From JBCDCY01 sp039180875 (lineage in GTDB: Bacteria; Pseudomonadota; Alphaproteobacteria; Rhodobacterales; Rhodobacteraceae): a stretch of 64,000 nucleotides of DNA. This document shows, piece after piece, positions 49,730 to 57,826 of the stretch. The stretch covers positions 1 to 64,000 of the forward strand of contig JBCDCY010000008.1 in the NCBI GenBank assembly GCA_039180875.1, written 5' to 3'. The notes under the pieces were generated by a model. That model had not been told where the DNA came from and did not search any database. It was given only the letters and a program-made list of their open reading frames with translations. Position numbers and translations under genes: made by a program. The first letter of the stretch is position 1; each line of letters begins with the position of its first letter.

Positions 49730-50707
49730 TCAAAGATTCCTCAACACCGCGACGAGGGTGCGCTTCAGCAGATCGACCTTGTAGGCGTTCTGGCGTCCCG
49801 GCACCGCGTCCCGGACGGCCAGGTCGGCGGCGCGCGCCCATGCCTGCGTCCCGTGCTCGGTCCCGATCAGCGCCTGCTCCGCCTCAGTTAGCCGCCAGGG
49901 CACCGTTCCGACGCCACCGGCGGCGAGACGCGCGTCGCGGATGAGACCTGAACCATCCACATCAAGGCCCGCAGCGACGGAGACCAGAGCGAATTCGTAG
50001 GACGCGCGATCCCGCACCTTGCAATAGACCGACCGGCGCGCGCTGGCCGAGGCGGGGATGCGCAGGGCGGTGATCAAATCGCCAGCGGCGAGGGTCGTGT
50101 CGAGATGCGGCGCTTCGCCCGGCAAGCGGTGCAGGTCCGCCAGCGGCATCAAACGCATCTCGCCCTCGGCCGAGGCGATCTCCAGCTCCGCATCGAAGGC
50201 GATCAGCGCGATGGCGAGATCGCCGGGATAGACCGCGCGACAGGCCCCACTTGCGCCGAAGATCGCGGCGGCCTTGTCGTCGCCCTCCGCCGCGGCGCAA
50301 CCGCTGCCGGGGGTGCGCTTGTTGCATCCATGATCGGGCTTGCGGAAGTACGGGCACCGCGTGCGTTGCAGCAGGTTGCCGCCGATGCTCGCCATGTTGC
50401 GGATCTGGGTAGAGGCGGCCAGGCGCAGGGATTGCACGACCGCCGGCATCGCGGCGGCGACCGTCTCGTCCGCGGCGACGTCGGCCATGCGGGCGAGCGC
50501 ACCGATGCGAAAGCCGCCCTCGGTGCGCGCGACACCGACGAGCCCCGGAATGCGATTGATGTCGACCAGGCGCGACGGCCTCTCCGCCCCTGCGCGCACC
50601 AGGTCGACGATGGTCGTGCCGCCGGCGACATACATCGCGCCCGGCGCCTGCACCGCAGCCATGGCGCCGGCGAGGCTGTCGGGGCGCGCGAGCTCGAAAG
50701 GACGCAC
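49730..50707 (-). CDS. FAD/[4Fe-4S] subunit, PaoB-type (set 2)
   Basis: 325 residues from GTG 50707 (the longer open frame upstream overlaps the [2Fe-2S] gene). FAD loop: V-A-G-G-T-T-I-V-D-L, Q-I-R-N-M-A-S-I-G-G-N-L-L-Q. The insert R-C-P-Y-F-R-K-P-D-H-G-C-N-K-R-T-P-G-S-G-C holds the Cys of the extra [4Fe-4S] cluster characteristic of PaoB. It moves electrons from the [2Fe-2S] subunit to an acceptor. The GTG comes 2 bp after the previous stop. Confidence 0.87.
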   Translation of the reverse strand: MRPFELARPDSLAGAMAAVQAPGAMYVAGGTTIVDLVRAGAERPSRLVDINRIPGLVGVARTEGGFRIGALARMADVAADETVAAAMPAVVQSLRLAASTQIRNMASIGGNLLQRTRCPYFRKPDHGCNKRTPGSGCAAAEGDDKAAAIFGASGACRAVYPGDLAIALIAFDAELEIASAEGEMRLMPLADLHRLPGEAPHLDTTLAAGDLITALRIPASASARRSVYCKVRDRASYEFALVSVAAGLDVDGSGLIRDARLAAGGVGTVPWRLTEAEQALIGTEHGTQAWARAADLAVRDAVPGRQNAYKVDLLKRTLVAVLRNL

Positions 50708-50709
50708 GC

Positions 50710-51342
50710 CTACCCCTCCCGCCCGGCCGTATCGACAGCCGCGACGATGTTGGGATAGGCGCCGCAGCGGCAGAGCGTGCCGCTCATGTACTCGCGGATC
50801 GCTCCGGGCGAGGTGGCGGCGCCCTCGGCCAGACAGGCCGCGCCGGTCATCAGCTGACCGGGCGTGCAGAAGCCGCACTGAAAGGCGTCCTGTTCGATGA
50901 AGGCGCGTTGAAGGGGGTGCAGGTCTTCGCCGTCTGCCAGACCCTCCACGGTGGTGATCTCCGCGCCCTCGACGAGGGCCGCGAGCGTCAGGCAGGAGAG
51001 GACGGGCTTGCCGTCCACCTGCACGGTGCAGGCGCCGCATGCTCCCTGGGCGCATCCTTTCTTGGTACCGGTGAGACCCGCACGCTCACGCAGCGCGTCG
51101 AGCAGGCTGACATGCGGCTCCGCCTCGATCACCAGGCGGGCGCCGTTGACCCGGAGATCGAGCGGGATCGGGTCGTCCGCGCGGAGGATTTCAGGGATGG
51201 CGTCCGCCTCGGCTCCCACTGGGAAGGCGCCGAGCGCGACCGCCCCGGTCACGGCCATCGCGGTCTTCCCGAGGTCCCGACGGGTGAGCTCAGCTGCGCC
51301 ACCCTCGTGCGCATCGGGAGCCGGATCGTCGGACTTGGTCAT
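50710..51342 (-). CDS. (2Fe-2S) subunit with Tat signal, PaoA-type (set 2)
   Basis: 210 residues. A Tat motif, T-R-R-D-L-G-K-T-A-M-A, with a cleavage region near A-E-A-D, marks it as the export-driving subunit. Cys motifs: G-C-A-Q-G-A-C-G-A-C-T-V, V-L-S-C-L-T-L, F-Q-C-G-F-C-T-P-G, G-T-L-C-R-C-G, eight in all for two clusters. It overlaps the upstream Mo-co subunit gene of set 1 by 4 bp (ATGA), so sets 1 and 2 appear to be one transcript. Confidence 0.88.
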   Translation of the reverse strand: MTKSDDPAPDAHEGGAAELTRRDLGKTAMAVTGAVALGAFPVGAEADAIPEILRADDPIPLDLRVNGARLVIEAEPHVSLLDALRERAGLTGTKKGCAQGACGACTVQVDGKPVLSCLTLAALVEGAEITTVEGLADGEDLHPLQRAFIEQDAFQCGFCTPGQLMTGAACLAEGAATSPGAIREYMSGTLCRCGAYPNIVAAVDTAGREG

Positions 51343-53540
51343 CCCAGCACCATCTCGCTGGTGATCGGCAGCCGGGTCAGCCGCTTCCCCGTCGCGTGGT
51401 AGATCGCGTTCGCGATCGCCGGCGCGACGCCGGTCGAGACCACCTCGCCGATGCTCTTCGAGCCGAGCGGGTTGGGATCGGTGTCGGCATCGTCGACGAA
51501 GATCACATCGATGTCGGGCACGTCGCCCTGCACGGGCACGTAGTTGTCGAGGAAGCTGGCGTTCACCGGGCGGGCCGTGACGGGGTCGAGCTCCGTCTTC
51601 TCCATCAGCGCCTCGCCGATGCCCCAGATCATGCCGCCCGTGGCCTGGCTGCGCGCGGTCTTGGGGCTGATGATCCGGCCGACGGCGAAGACGCCCAGCA
51701 TGCGCGAAACCCGGATGCGGCCGATCAGCGGATCGACCCGCACCTCAACGAACTGCGCGCCGAGGCTGCGGCTGTTACTTCCCGTCTGCTCGGGCGCGAA
51801 GGCGCCGAGGGCGGAGACTTCACCCCCATCTGCACGGGCCGCAACGGATGCGAAGGTCTCGCGCCGCGTCGGGTCCGCAGGATCGGCAATGGCGCCGTCG
51901 TTGGCGACAAGTGCGGCGGCGTCGAGACCGAAGAGCGGGGAGGCTTCGTCCCCCACCGCGGCTTCCGCCAGTCTCTCCTTCAAAGCGCGCGCGCCAAGAA
52001 GAACGGCGGAGCCGACCGAGTTCATCGTCACCGATCCCGCCACAAAGGGCGCGCGCGGGAGCGAAGCGTCGCCCATACGCACCGTCACGCGATCCATCGG
52101 CACGCCAAGTTCCTCGGCCGCCACGATAGAGAGCGCCGTCGGAGTGCCCGTCCCGATCTCCGACGTCGCGCTGGCGACCGTCACCTGGCCCTCGGCGTCG
52201 ATGCTGACCCGGGCCTCGGCGTTGGTCTTGGTGTTCGGCCGCAGGGCCGAGGCCATGCCGATGCCGATCAGCTCGTCGCCGTCCCGCAGGCGTCCGACCT
52301 CCGCCGGCCGATCCGACCAGCCGAATGCCTCCGCCCCCGTGCGATAGACCTCCGCCTGCGCGTTGGTCGACCAGGGCAGATCAAAATGCTGGTCGCGCGG
52401 CGCGATGTTGCGGAGCCTGAGCTCCACCGGGTCGATCCCGAGCCGGTAAGAGAGTTCGTCGAGCGCGGTGTCGAGCGCGAAAATCCCAACACCCTCATGC
52501 GGCGCTCGCATCGTCGTCGGCGCGCCGCAATGCATCGGCGCCACCCGGTGCTGGGTCCGCACGTTCTCGCAGGCATAGAGGTAGCGGGACGGGATCGCCG
52601 CCCATTCGCAATATTGCGGATCGTGGGCAGGGCCCTGGCAGACGCTTTCGTGCACGATGGCCTGTAGGCGGCCGTCCTCGGCCAGGCCCATGCGCAGCCG
52701 CTGCCGCGTCGCCGGCATGTACCCGGCGGACGAGTACATCTGCCGCCGTGAGAGCGCCATGCGGACGGGCCGGCCGACCTCACGCGCGATCAGGGCGGTC
52801 AGCATGGTGTGGGGCCAGGGACCGACCTTGCAGCCATAGCCGCCGCCCACATAGTCGATCAGCACGGTGACGTTCTCTTCCGGGATCTCAAAGGTCCGGG
52901 CGGCGATCTCCCGCGTCTCGACGATATACTGGTCGGCGTTCCAGATGGTGACGCGGTCGCCGTCCCATTCCGCCATCGTCGCATTGGCCTCGATGGGGTT
53001 GTGCTGGCGCATCGCCGTCTCGACGGTCCAGTCGATCCGCACGGGTGCGGCGGCATAGGCCGCGTCGGCGTCGCCCCGCGACGATGTCGGTGTGCGGAAC
53101 CCGTTCCATTGCTCCGGCTGGAAGGCGTTCGCCATCGCCGCATCCATGGTCGAGACGGGCGGCTCGGCGTCATACGCGGCGCGGATCAACCGCGTCGCAG
53201 CCTCCGCCGCCGCCGGCGTCTCTGCCACAACGCCGGCGATGAACTGATCGGCGTAGTGGATGACGTCGCCCTGAAGCGCGACGATGGCTTCGCGCATCCC
53301 CCCGGGTTGGGTGAGCTTGGGCAGGTTCAGATGGGTGTAGACGGCGATGACGCCGGGCGCAGCCTCGGCAGCGCTTGTGTCGATCGCGGTGACGCGTCCC
53401 CGCGCGATCGCGGCGCCCGCGAAGGCGAGATGGGCCATGCCGGGGCGCATCGTGTCGTTGGCGTAGCGCGCCGTACCGGTCACCTTGGCCCGGCCCTCGA
53501 CCCGGCTCGGGCCGGTTTTCAGGTCGGTCAAGGCGGTCAT
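51339..53540 (-). CDS. Molybdopterin-binding subunit, PaoC-type (set 1)
   Basis: 733 residues. Core motifs: D-Y-V-G-G-G-Y-G-C-K-V-G-P-W-P-H (Mo-co loop; Phe replaced by Tyr and Gly by Cys relative to set 2) and S-I-G-E-V-V-S-T-G-V-A-P-A-I with the catalytic Glu. The unusual Cys next to the Mo-co loop and the G-E-V-V in place of G-E-L-G suggest a different substrate from set 2. Start overlaps the FAD gene stop (ATGA), and the stop overlaps the next [2Fe-2S] gene. Confidence 0.87.
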   Translation of the reverse strand: MTALTDLKTGPSRVEGRAKVTGTARYANDTMRPGMAHLAFAGAAIARGRVTAIDTSAAEAAPGVIAVYTHLNLPKLTQPGGMREAIVALQGDVIHYADQFIAGVVAETPAAAEAATRLIRAAYDAEPPVSTMDAAMANAFQPEQWNGFRTPTSSRGDADAAYAAAPVRIDWTVETAMRQHNPIEANATMAEWDGDRVTIWNADQYIVETREIAARTFEIPEENVTVLIDYVGGGYGCKVGPWPHTMLTALIAREVGRPVRMALSRRQMYSSAGYMPATRQRLRMGLAEDGRLQAIVHESVCQGPAHDPQYCEWAAIPSRYLYACENVRTQHRVAPMHCGAPTTMRAPHEGVGIFALDTALDELSYRLGIDPVELRLRNIAPRDQHFDLPWSTNAQAEVYRTGAEAFGWSDRPAEVGRLRDGDELIGIGMASALRPNTKTNAEARVSIDAEGQVTVASATSEIGTGTPTALSIVAAEELGVPMDRVTVRMGDASLPRAPFVAGSVTMNSVGSAVLLGARALKERLAEAAVGDEASPLFGLDAAALVANDGAIADPADPTRRETFASVAARADGGEVSALGAFAPEQTGSNSRSLGAQFVEVRVDPLIGRIRVSRMLGVFAVGRIISPKTARSQATGGMIWGIGEALMEKTELDPVTARPVNASFLDNYVPVQGDVPDIDVIFVDDADTDPNPLGSKSIGEVVSTGVAPAIANAIYHATGKRLTRLPITSEMVLG

Positions 53541-54517
53541 GCCAGCGCCTCCGCCAGCGCCCGCTCGACCACGCGGCGCGTCAGGTCGATCTTGAAGCGA
53601 TTGTCATCGGTGGGCGTGGCGCCGGCCGTGCTGAGCGCCGCCGCAGCACGGATCGCGTCCCCGGACGGCGATACGCCTCGCAGCGCCTCCTCCGCCGCCG
53701 TCGCCCGCCACGGCCGGGGCGCGACGCCGCCAAGCGCGATCCGCGCGGACCGGACCCGGCCGTCCGCCACATCGAGGGCCACGCCCGCCGAGACCAGCGC
53801 ATAGCCGAAGGAGGCGCGGTCCCGTGTCTTCACATAGGCCGACCTCAAATCGGCACTCACCCGCGGCACTTCGATCCTCAGGATCATCTCGCCCGGTTCG
53901 AGATTGGTAACCGCTTCGGGAGTGCCCTCTGGAAGGCGATGAAGCTCCGCAATCGGCAGCACGCGGCGCCCACCGGAGGTGGGCATGGTGATGACCTGCG
54001 CGTCGAGCGCTGCGAGCGCGACGGCCAGGTCGGAGCCGTGGGTCGCGATGCAGAACGCGCTCACGCCCAGGATGCCGAGTTTCCTGCTCTCGCCCGCGAT
54101 GGCCGAACAGCCGCTGCCGGGATCGCGCCGGTTGCAGGGGCTGGCCGCGTCGCGAAAGTAGGGGCAACGCGTTGCTTGCAGTATGTTTCCGGCGGCGGAG
54201 GCGAAGTTTCTGACTTGCGGAGAGGCGCCCGCCTCGATGGCGTCGGCGATCAGCGGGAAGTGACGCCGGACGCGATCGTCCGCGGCGATGGCCGTGTTGC
54301 GTGCCATCGCACGGATCGAAAGACGCGCGTCGTCGAAGTCGATCCCGTCGAGGTCCAGCCGCGAGATGTCGACCAGTATGTCGGGCGCATCGACGCCGTC
54401 GCGGATCCGGTTCAGCATGTCCGTGCCGCCTGCGATGAAGGCCGCGCCGTCGGTCTCCCGCATCAGGGCCCGGGCGGCCTCAAGGCTGTCGGGGCGCGCA
54501 TAGGCGAAGTTCAGCAT
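53537..54517 (-). CDS. FAD/[4Fe-4S] subunit, PaoB-type (set 1)
   Basis: 326 residues. FAD loop I-A-G-G-T-D-M-L-N-R-I, V-R-N-F-A-S-A-A-G-N-I-L-Q, and the Cys-rich insert R-C-P-Y-F-R-D-A-A-S-P-C-N-R-R-D-P-G-S-G-C for the [4Fe-4S] cluster. The longer open frame upstream reads into the [2Fe-2S] gene and is rejected; the ATG at 54517 matches family starts (M-L-N-F-A-Y-A-R-P). It follows the [2Fe-2S] gene by 5 bp. Confidence 0.87.
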   Translation of the reverse strand: MLNFAYARPDSLEAARALMRETDGAAFIAGGTDMLNRIRDGVDAPDILVDISRLDLDGIDFDDARLSIRAMARNTAIAADDRVRRHFPLIADAIEAGASPQVRNFASAAGNILQATRCPYFRDAASPCNRRDPGSGCSAIAGESRKLGILGVSAFCIATHGSDLAVALAALDAQVITMPTSGGRRVLPIAELHRLPEGTPEAVTNLEPGEMILRIEVPRVSADLRSAYVKTRDRASFGYALVSAGVALDVADGRVRSARIALGGVAPRPWRATAAEEALRGVSPSGDAIRAAAALSTAGATPTDDNRFKIDLTRRVVERALAEALA

Positions 54518-54522
54518 CGGCC

Positions 54523-55107
54523 CTATCCTTTGCCTGCGACGTCGCGCAGGGCGGCGCGGATCTGCGGATAGGCCGAGCAGCGGCAGATGTTGCCGTTCAT
54601 CGCTTCGGTCAGGCCAGCCTCGGTGGCGGGCAGTCCCTCCTCCAGCACCTTCACGCCCGACATGATCTGGCCGGAGGTGCAGAAGCCGCATTGAAACGCG
54701 TCGTTCTCGATGAAGGCCCGCTGCAGCGGATGCAGGTCGTCACCGTTGGCGAGGGCTTCGATGGTCGTGATCTCACGCCCCTCGTGCATGATCGCCAGCG
54801 TCATGCAGGCATTGGCCCGTTCGCCGTCGATCCAGATCGTGCAGGCGCCGCAGCCGCCCTGATTGCAGCCCTTCTTCGTGCCCGTGAGGTCGAGTTCCTC
54901 GCGCAACGTATCGAGAAGCGTCATGTTGGGAGCAATGCGGGCGGTGCGCGGCTCTCCGTTCACCACCATCGAGACATCCGATGCGCCGTCGATGATCGGG
55001 CCGGCGTCCTGTGCCCCGGCCGGCGACGCCGCCAGCCACGGCAGGCTCGCCGCGACGACCCCGGCCGTCTCCATGAACTCGCGCCGTGTGACGTCATCGT
55101 CGGACAT
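54523..55107 (-). CDS. (2Fe-2S) subunit with Tat signal, PaoA-type (set 1), first gene of supercluster
   Basis: 194 residues. Tat motif T-R-R-E-F-M-E-T-A-G, cleavage near A-G-A-Q-D-A. Cys sets: K-G-C-N-Q-G-G-C-G-A-C-T-I, A-N-A-C-M-T-L, F-Q-C-G-F-C-T-S-G, N-I-C-R-C-S. Four Met codons lie at the start; GGAGG ends 5 bp before the ATG at 55107, which I prefer. It begins an 11.4-kb run of ten genes or remnants in the same direction, so its upstream region (55123-55308) should hold the main promoter. I see no clear one there. Confidence 0.86.
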   Translation of the reverse strand: MSDDDVTRREFMETAGVVAASLPWLAASPAGAQDAGPIIDGASDVSMVVNGEPRTARIAPNMTLLDTLREELDLTGTKKGCNQGGCGACTIWIDGERANACMTLAIMHEGREITTIEALANGDDLHPLQRAFIENDAFQCGFCTSGQIMSGVKVLEEGLPATEAGLTEAMNGNICRCSAYPQIRAALRDVAGKG

Positions 55108-55308
55108 CATGACCTCCATCATCGCTCGCTTGCGGCTTCCGCGTTGCTAGCCAAAGCTCTCCCGCCTCGCGGGATCGGTCAGATCGCCTGGTGCGAGCCG
55201 TTCCCGCGTCGGAAGAAATCCACCCATGGGCGTGCGCCCTAGGCATGCCGGGATCCGGAGCAGGTTGCGCGCCCCGATCGGCCGCTCGACGCCTGCGCGG
55301 CCCGCCCC

Positions 55309-56256
55309 TCACCGGCCCGCTCCGTCGATTGTCAGAACCGGCTTCGCGCGATCCCCCTCGCTGAGGTAGCTGCGCGCGACCTCGTCGATGTCCGCCCAAT
55401 CGTGAACCGACCCAGCCGGGACCGTGACCGAGCCGTCGGCGACGGCGGACAGGATGCGGGAGAGCGCCTCCGCCCTGGTCTCTCCCCGGCGTCCGGTGTC
55501 GCTGAAGACGTTGACGACATGCGCCGAGACGCCGCCGGAGAACATCGTCATGAACGGCAGATGGAGCGTGTCGCCGCCAGCGTCCGAGATCGCGACATAG
55601 CGGCCGTTCGGGGCCAGTAACTCGATGCTCGGACCCGCCAATGCGCCGCCAACCGTGTCTATGACCAGATCGAACGCATCGCCGCGGAACGCCTCCACCC
55701 CCGCGCATGTCCGGATATCGGCGACGCAGTGCGAGCGAACGGTGCGCTCCTCACCGGAGTCGCGAATGGCGCCGGCGACCAGGGCGCCGGAGTTCACGGC
55801 CATCTGACATGCGTACTGTCCGACGGCGCCGCCTGCACCGGTTACGAGGATGCGCTTGCGGAAGGCAAGCCCGGTCCGCGCCAGCGCCTCATAGGCGGCG
55901 AGGCCCGGCACCGGAACACAGACGGCAAGCTCGAGCTCTAGGTCGTGGGGCACCACGGCCAATGCCTCGACCGGCACGGCGACCTGTTCGGCCCACGCGC
56001 CTGCGCGCACGGTGCCGACGACCCGCTCTCCGACCGGTGGCCCCGCGTCATTCGCCGCCGCCTGGACGACTTCGCCGGCAAAATCCCATCCGATGCGCGC
56101 GCCATCGGGAAGTGACGCAGTGCCGCGAAGCTCTCCGGGATTGAGCGCGATGCGCTTCACGTCGACGAGGACATCGCGATCGCCGCAGACGGGCGCTGGC
56201 ACCTCTTCGATCTGCAGGTGCGGATCGCTTCGGCGGCGGACGACGATGGCGCGCAT
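55309..56256 (-). CDS. Medium-chain dehydrogenase, zinc-free quinone oxidoreductase type
   Basis: 315 residues. GroES-like N-half (A-L-N-P-G-E-L-R-G) and Rossmann C-half with I-L-V-T-G-A-G-G-A-V-G-Q-Y-A for NADPH; no structural Zn Cys set. Members reduce quinones or alpha,beta-unsaturated ketones with one or two electrons. The start at 56256 fits family length; further upstream frame is rejected. Between it and the next gene lies an 11-bp inverted repeat that may regulate it. 201 bp separate it from the Mo-hydroxylase cluster, so co-transcription is possible. Confidence 0.83.
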   Translation of the reverse strand: MRAIVVRRRSDPHLQIEEVPAPVCGDRDVLVDVKRIALNPGELRGTASLPDGARIGWDFAGEVVQAAANDAGPPVGERVVGTVRAGAWAEQVAVPVEALAVVPHDLELELAVCVPVPGLAAYEALARTGLAFRKRILVTGAGGAVGQYACQMAVNSGALVAGAIRDSGEERTVRSHCVADIRTCAGVEAFRGDAFDLVIDTVGGALAGPSIELLAPNGRYVAISDAGGDTLHLPFMTMFSGGVSAHVVNVFSDTGRRGETRAEALSRILSAVADGSVTVPAGSVHDWADIDEVARSYLSEGDRAKPVLTIDGAGR

Positions 56257-56381
56257 AGAGGACAGTCCCTTCAGCCGATGCGCGAACAGAGTGCGCCCAC
56301 CCCGACGGCGACCTGGTCGCGCGCCGGTTAGCGCCTGCTCGACGGTTAGACTAGGTCCCTTGGCCCGGCGGTTATTCCGCA

Positions 56382-56418
56382 TTTCAAGCATCCGTTTGCC
56401 AAAACTTGATGCTTGAAA
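56382..56418. promoter_or_regulatory. Perfect 11-bp inverted repeat upstream of the quinone oxidoreductase
   Basis: TTTCAAGCATC (56382-56392) and GATGCTTGAAA (56408-56418) are exact reverse complements across 15 bp. The dyad is 126-162 bp before the oxidoreductase ATG and just after the stop of the small 75-residue gene. It may be an operator for a redox- or quinone-sensing regulator, or a stem that ends the small transcript, though no T-run follows. Confidence 0.55.
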
Positions 56419-56440
56419 GTGCTGATCGACGGAGGGCGTA

Positions 56441-56668
56441 TCAGTGCCGCGACATTAAGGGTTCAGTCTTCAAGGCGTGGTCGAATCCAAGTCCGATCAC
56501 TGCGGCCGCCCGATGGAGCCCACCCCTCATGATCGCGCGGAAATGCTCGGATTGCAGCCGACGCGCCGCCTGCATCGCCTGATCAATAGCGTCGCTGGAG
56601 GGGTAGTCGTTCGTGCCTGGAAGCGGCGTCGTTTCGCCTACTTTGGCTCTGGCGTTCGGTTGGCTCAT
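56441..56668 (-). CDS. Small hypothetical protein, 75 residues
   Basis: Not recognised. It has no signal peptide, no Cys and a polar, helical C-terminal half (S-D-A-I-D-Q-A-M-Q-A-A-R-R, then F-R-A-I-M-R-G-G-L-H-R-A-A-A-V-I-G). GGAGGAG lies 9 bp before the ATG at 56668, which supports real translation despite the short length. It stands between the lysR gene and the quinone oxidoreductase gene on the same strand. Confidence 0.5.
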   Translation of the reverse strand: MSQPNARAKVGETTPLPGTNDYPSSDAIDQAMQAARRLQSEHFRAIMRGGLHRAAAVIGLGFDHALKTEPLMSRH

Positions 56669-56780
56669 GACGTGGCTCCTCCGTCTCCGTGACTGCACAC
56701 GACCTGGCGACGAGGGAGAGAGCCCGCCAATTCAAAGACGCGACCCTGTTATGCGTGTCGCTTATAAGCCACGGCCCGGA

Positions 56781-57701
56781 TCAGGCCCGACCACGCCTTC
56801 TTTCCGCGGCACTCGACATCGCGCTCCGCAGCTCACGCAGAAAGGCGTTGAGCGCCGAGCTCCGATCATCCTCCCGCCAGACGGCGCCGAGTTCGATGGA
56901 GTTGTCGAAGCCGCCGAGACGCAGGCGCGCGAGGTCCGGCGGTGGCGGATCGACAATGTAGGAGGCAACGAGGAACGCGGCCTCGCCGTCCCGCGCCATG
57001 TCGAGGCCCGTCTGCACCTGGTTGGTCTCGAAGGCGATCTTCGGCTCGAAGCCAGCCCCGCGAAACCGCTCGATCCAGCGGTCGTAAAGCGCAGGATTGA
57101 GCGACCGCTCGAATAGGGCGAGGGGCTCATCGCGCAGCGCTTCGAGCGGTAGCTCGTGTTCTCTCAGCCGCGCGCGCACCGGGTGATCGGACGCGACCAC
57201 GACCGACCAGAAGCCCGTCGCGATCTTGCGGACCTTCAGCGTCGGATGGGTGGCGGGCAAGACCCCAATCCCGAGGTCGATCTGGCTCTCCCTCAGGGCG
57301 GCATAGACCTCCTGCGTCGGCATCTCTTCGTGGCGGACGTCGACATGCGGATGGGCCGACCTGAAGGCGGCGATGGCGCGGGTGATGACGCGGAGGTTCA
57401 GATAGCTGACATAGCCGAGGCGAAGCTCGGTGGGTTCGGTGCCGGCGACGTCCCGCGCCTCCCGCACCGCCCGGTCGGCCGCGTCCACCGCCTCGCGCGC
57501 CCGCAGAAGAAACGCCTCCCCCGCCGAGGTGACCGAGACGCTCCGCCGGTCACGCGCGAGGAGGAGGACGCCCACCTCCTCCTCCAGCGCCTTGATCTGC
57601 TGGCTGAGGGCCGGCTGGCTGAGGTTCACCCGTCGCGCCGCCCGCTGGAAATGCAGCTCTTCGGCGACGGCGATGAAGGATCTGAGGTGCCTGAGTTCCA
57701 T
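56781..57701 (-). CDS. LysR family transcriptional regulator
   Basis: 306 residues. HTH at the start: M-E-L-R-H-L-R-S-F-I-A-V-A-E-E-L-H-F-Q-R-A-A, then L-S-Q-P-A-L-S-Q-Q-I-K-A-L-E. The C-terminal effector domain has L-R-L-G-Y-V-S-Y-L-N-L and E-T-N-Q-V-Q-T-G-L-D-M. It is divergent from the OYE gene (125 bp apart), the classic layout for LysR and its target. The start at 57701 matches the family. Confidence 0.92.
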   Translation of the reverse strand: MELRHLRSFIAVAEELHFQRAARRVNLSQPALSQQIKALEEEVGVLLLARDRRSVSVTSAGEAFLLRAREAVDAADRAVREARDVAGTEPTELRLGYVSYLNLRVITRAIAAFRSAHPHVDVRHEEMPTQEVYAALRESQIDLGIGVLPATHPTLKVRKIATGFWSVVVASDHPVRARLREHELPLEALRDEPLALFERSLNPALYDRWIERFRGAGFEPKIAFETNQVQTGLDMARDGEAAFLVASYIVDPPPPDLARLRLGGFDNSIELGAVWREDDRSSALNAFLRELRSAMSSAAERRRGRA

Positions 57702-57826
57702 TTGGCCCGCCGTCGCTGTCTTCGATTTATATATAAGCAAGCCGAATAAGACCGAACAGCCTTTCAATTGGCGCGGGGACGCCGGGGCCGCCAGATTCGT
57801 CGCAACGCAATCGCAGGAGACGACCC
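57702..57826. promoter_or_regulatory. Divergent LysR / OYE promoter region with palindrome TTATATATAA
   Basis: The region carries the 10-bp palindrome TTATATATAA (57727-57736) in an AT-rich strip, next to both starts. It could contain a LysR contact site (T-N11-A type: GCTTATATATAAATC on the minus strand) or a -10 region. A -35 partner is not obvious. Confidence 0.45.
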
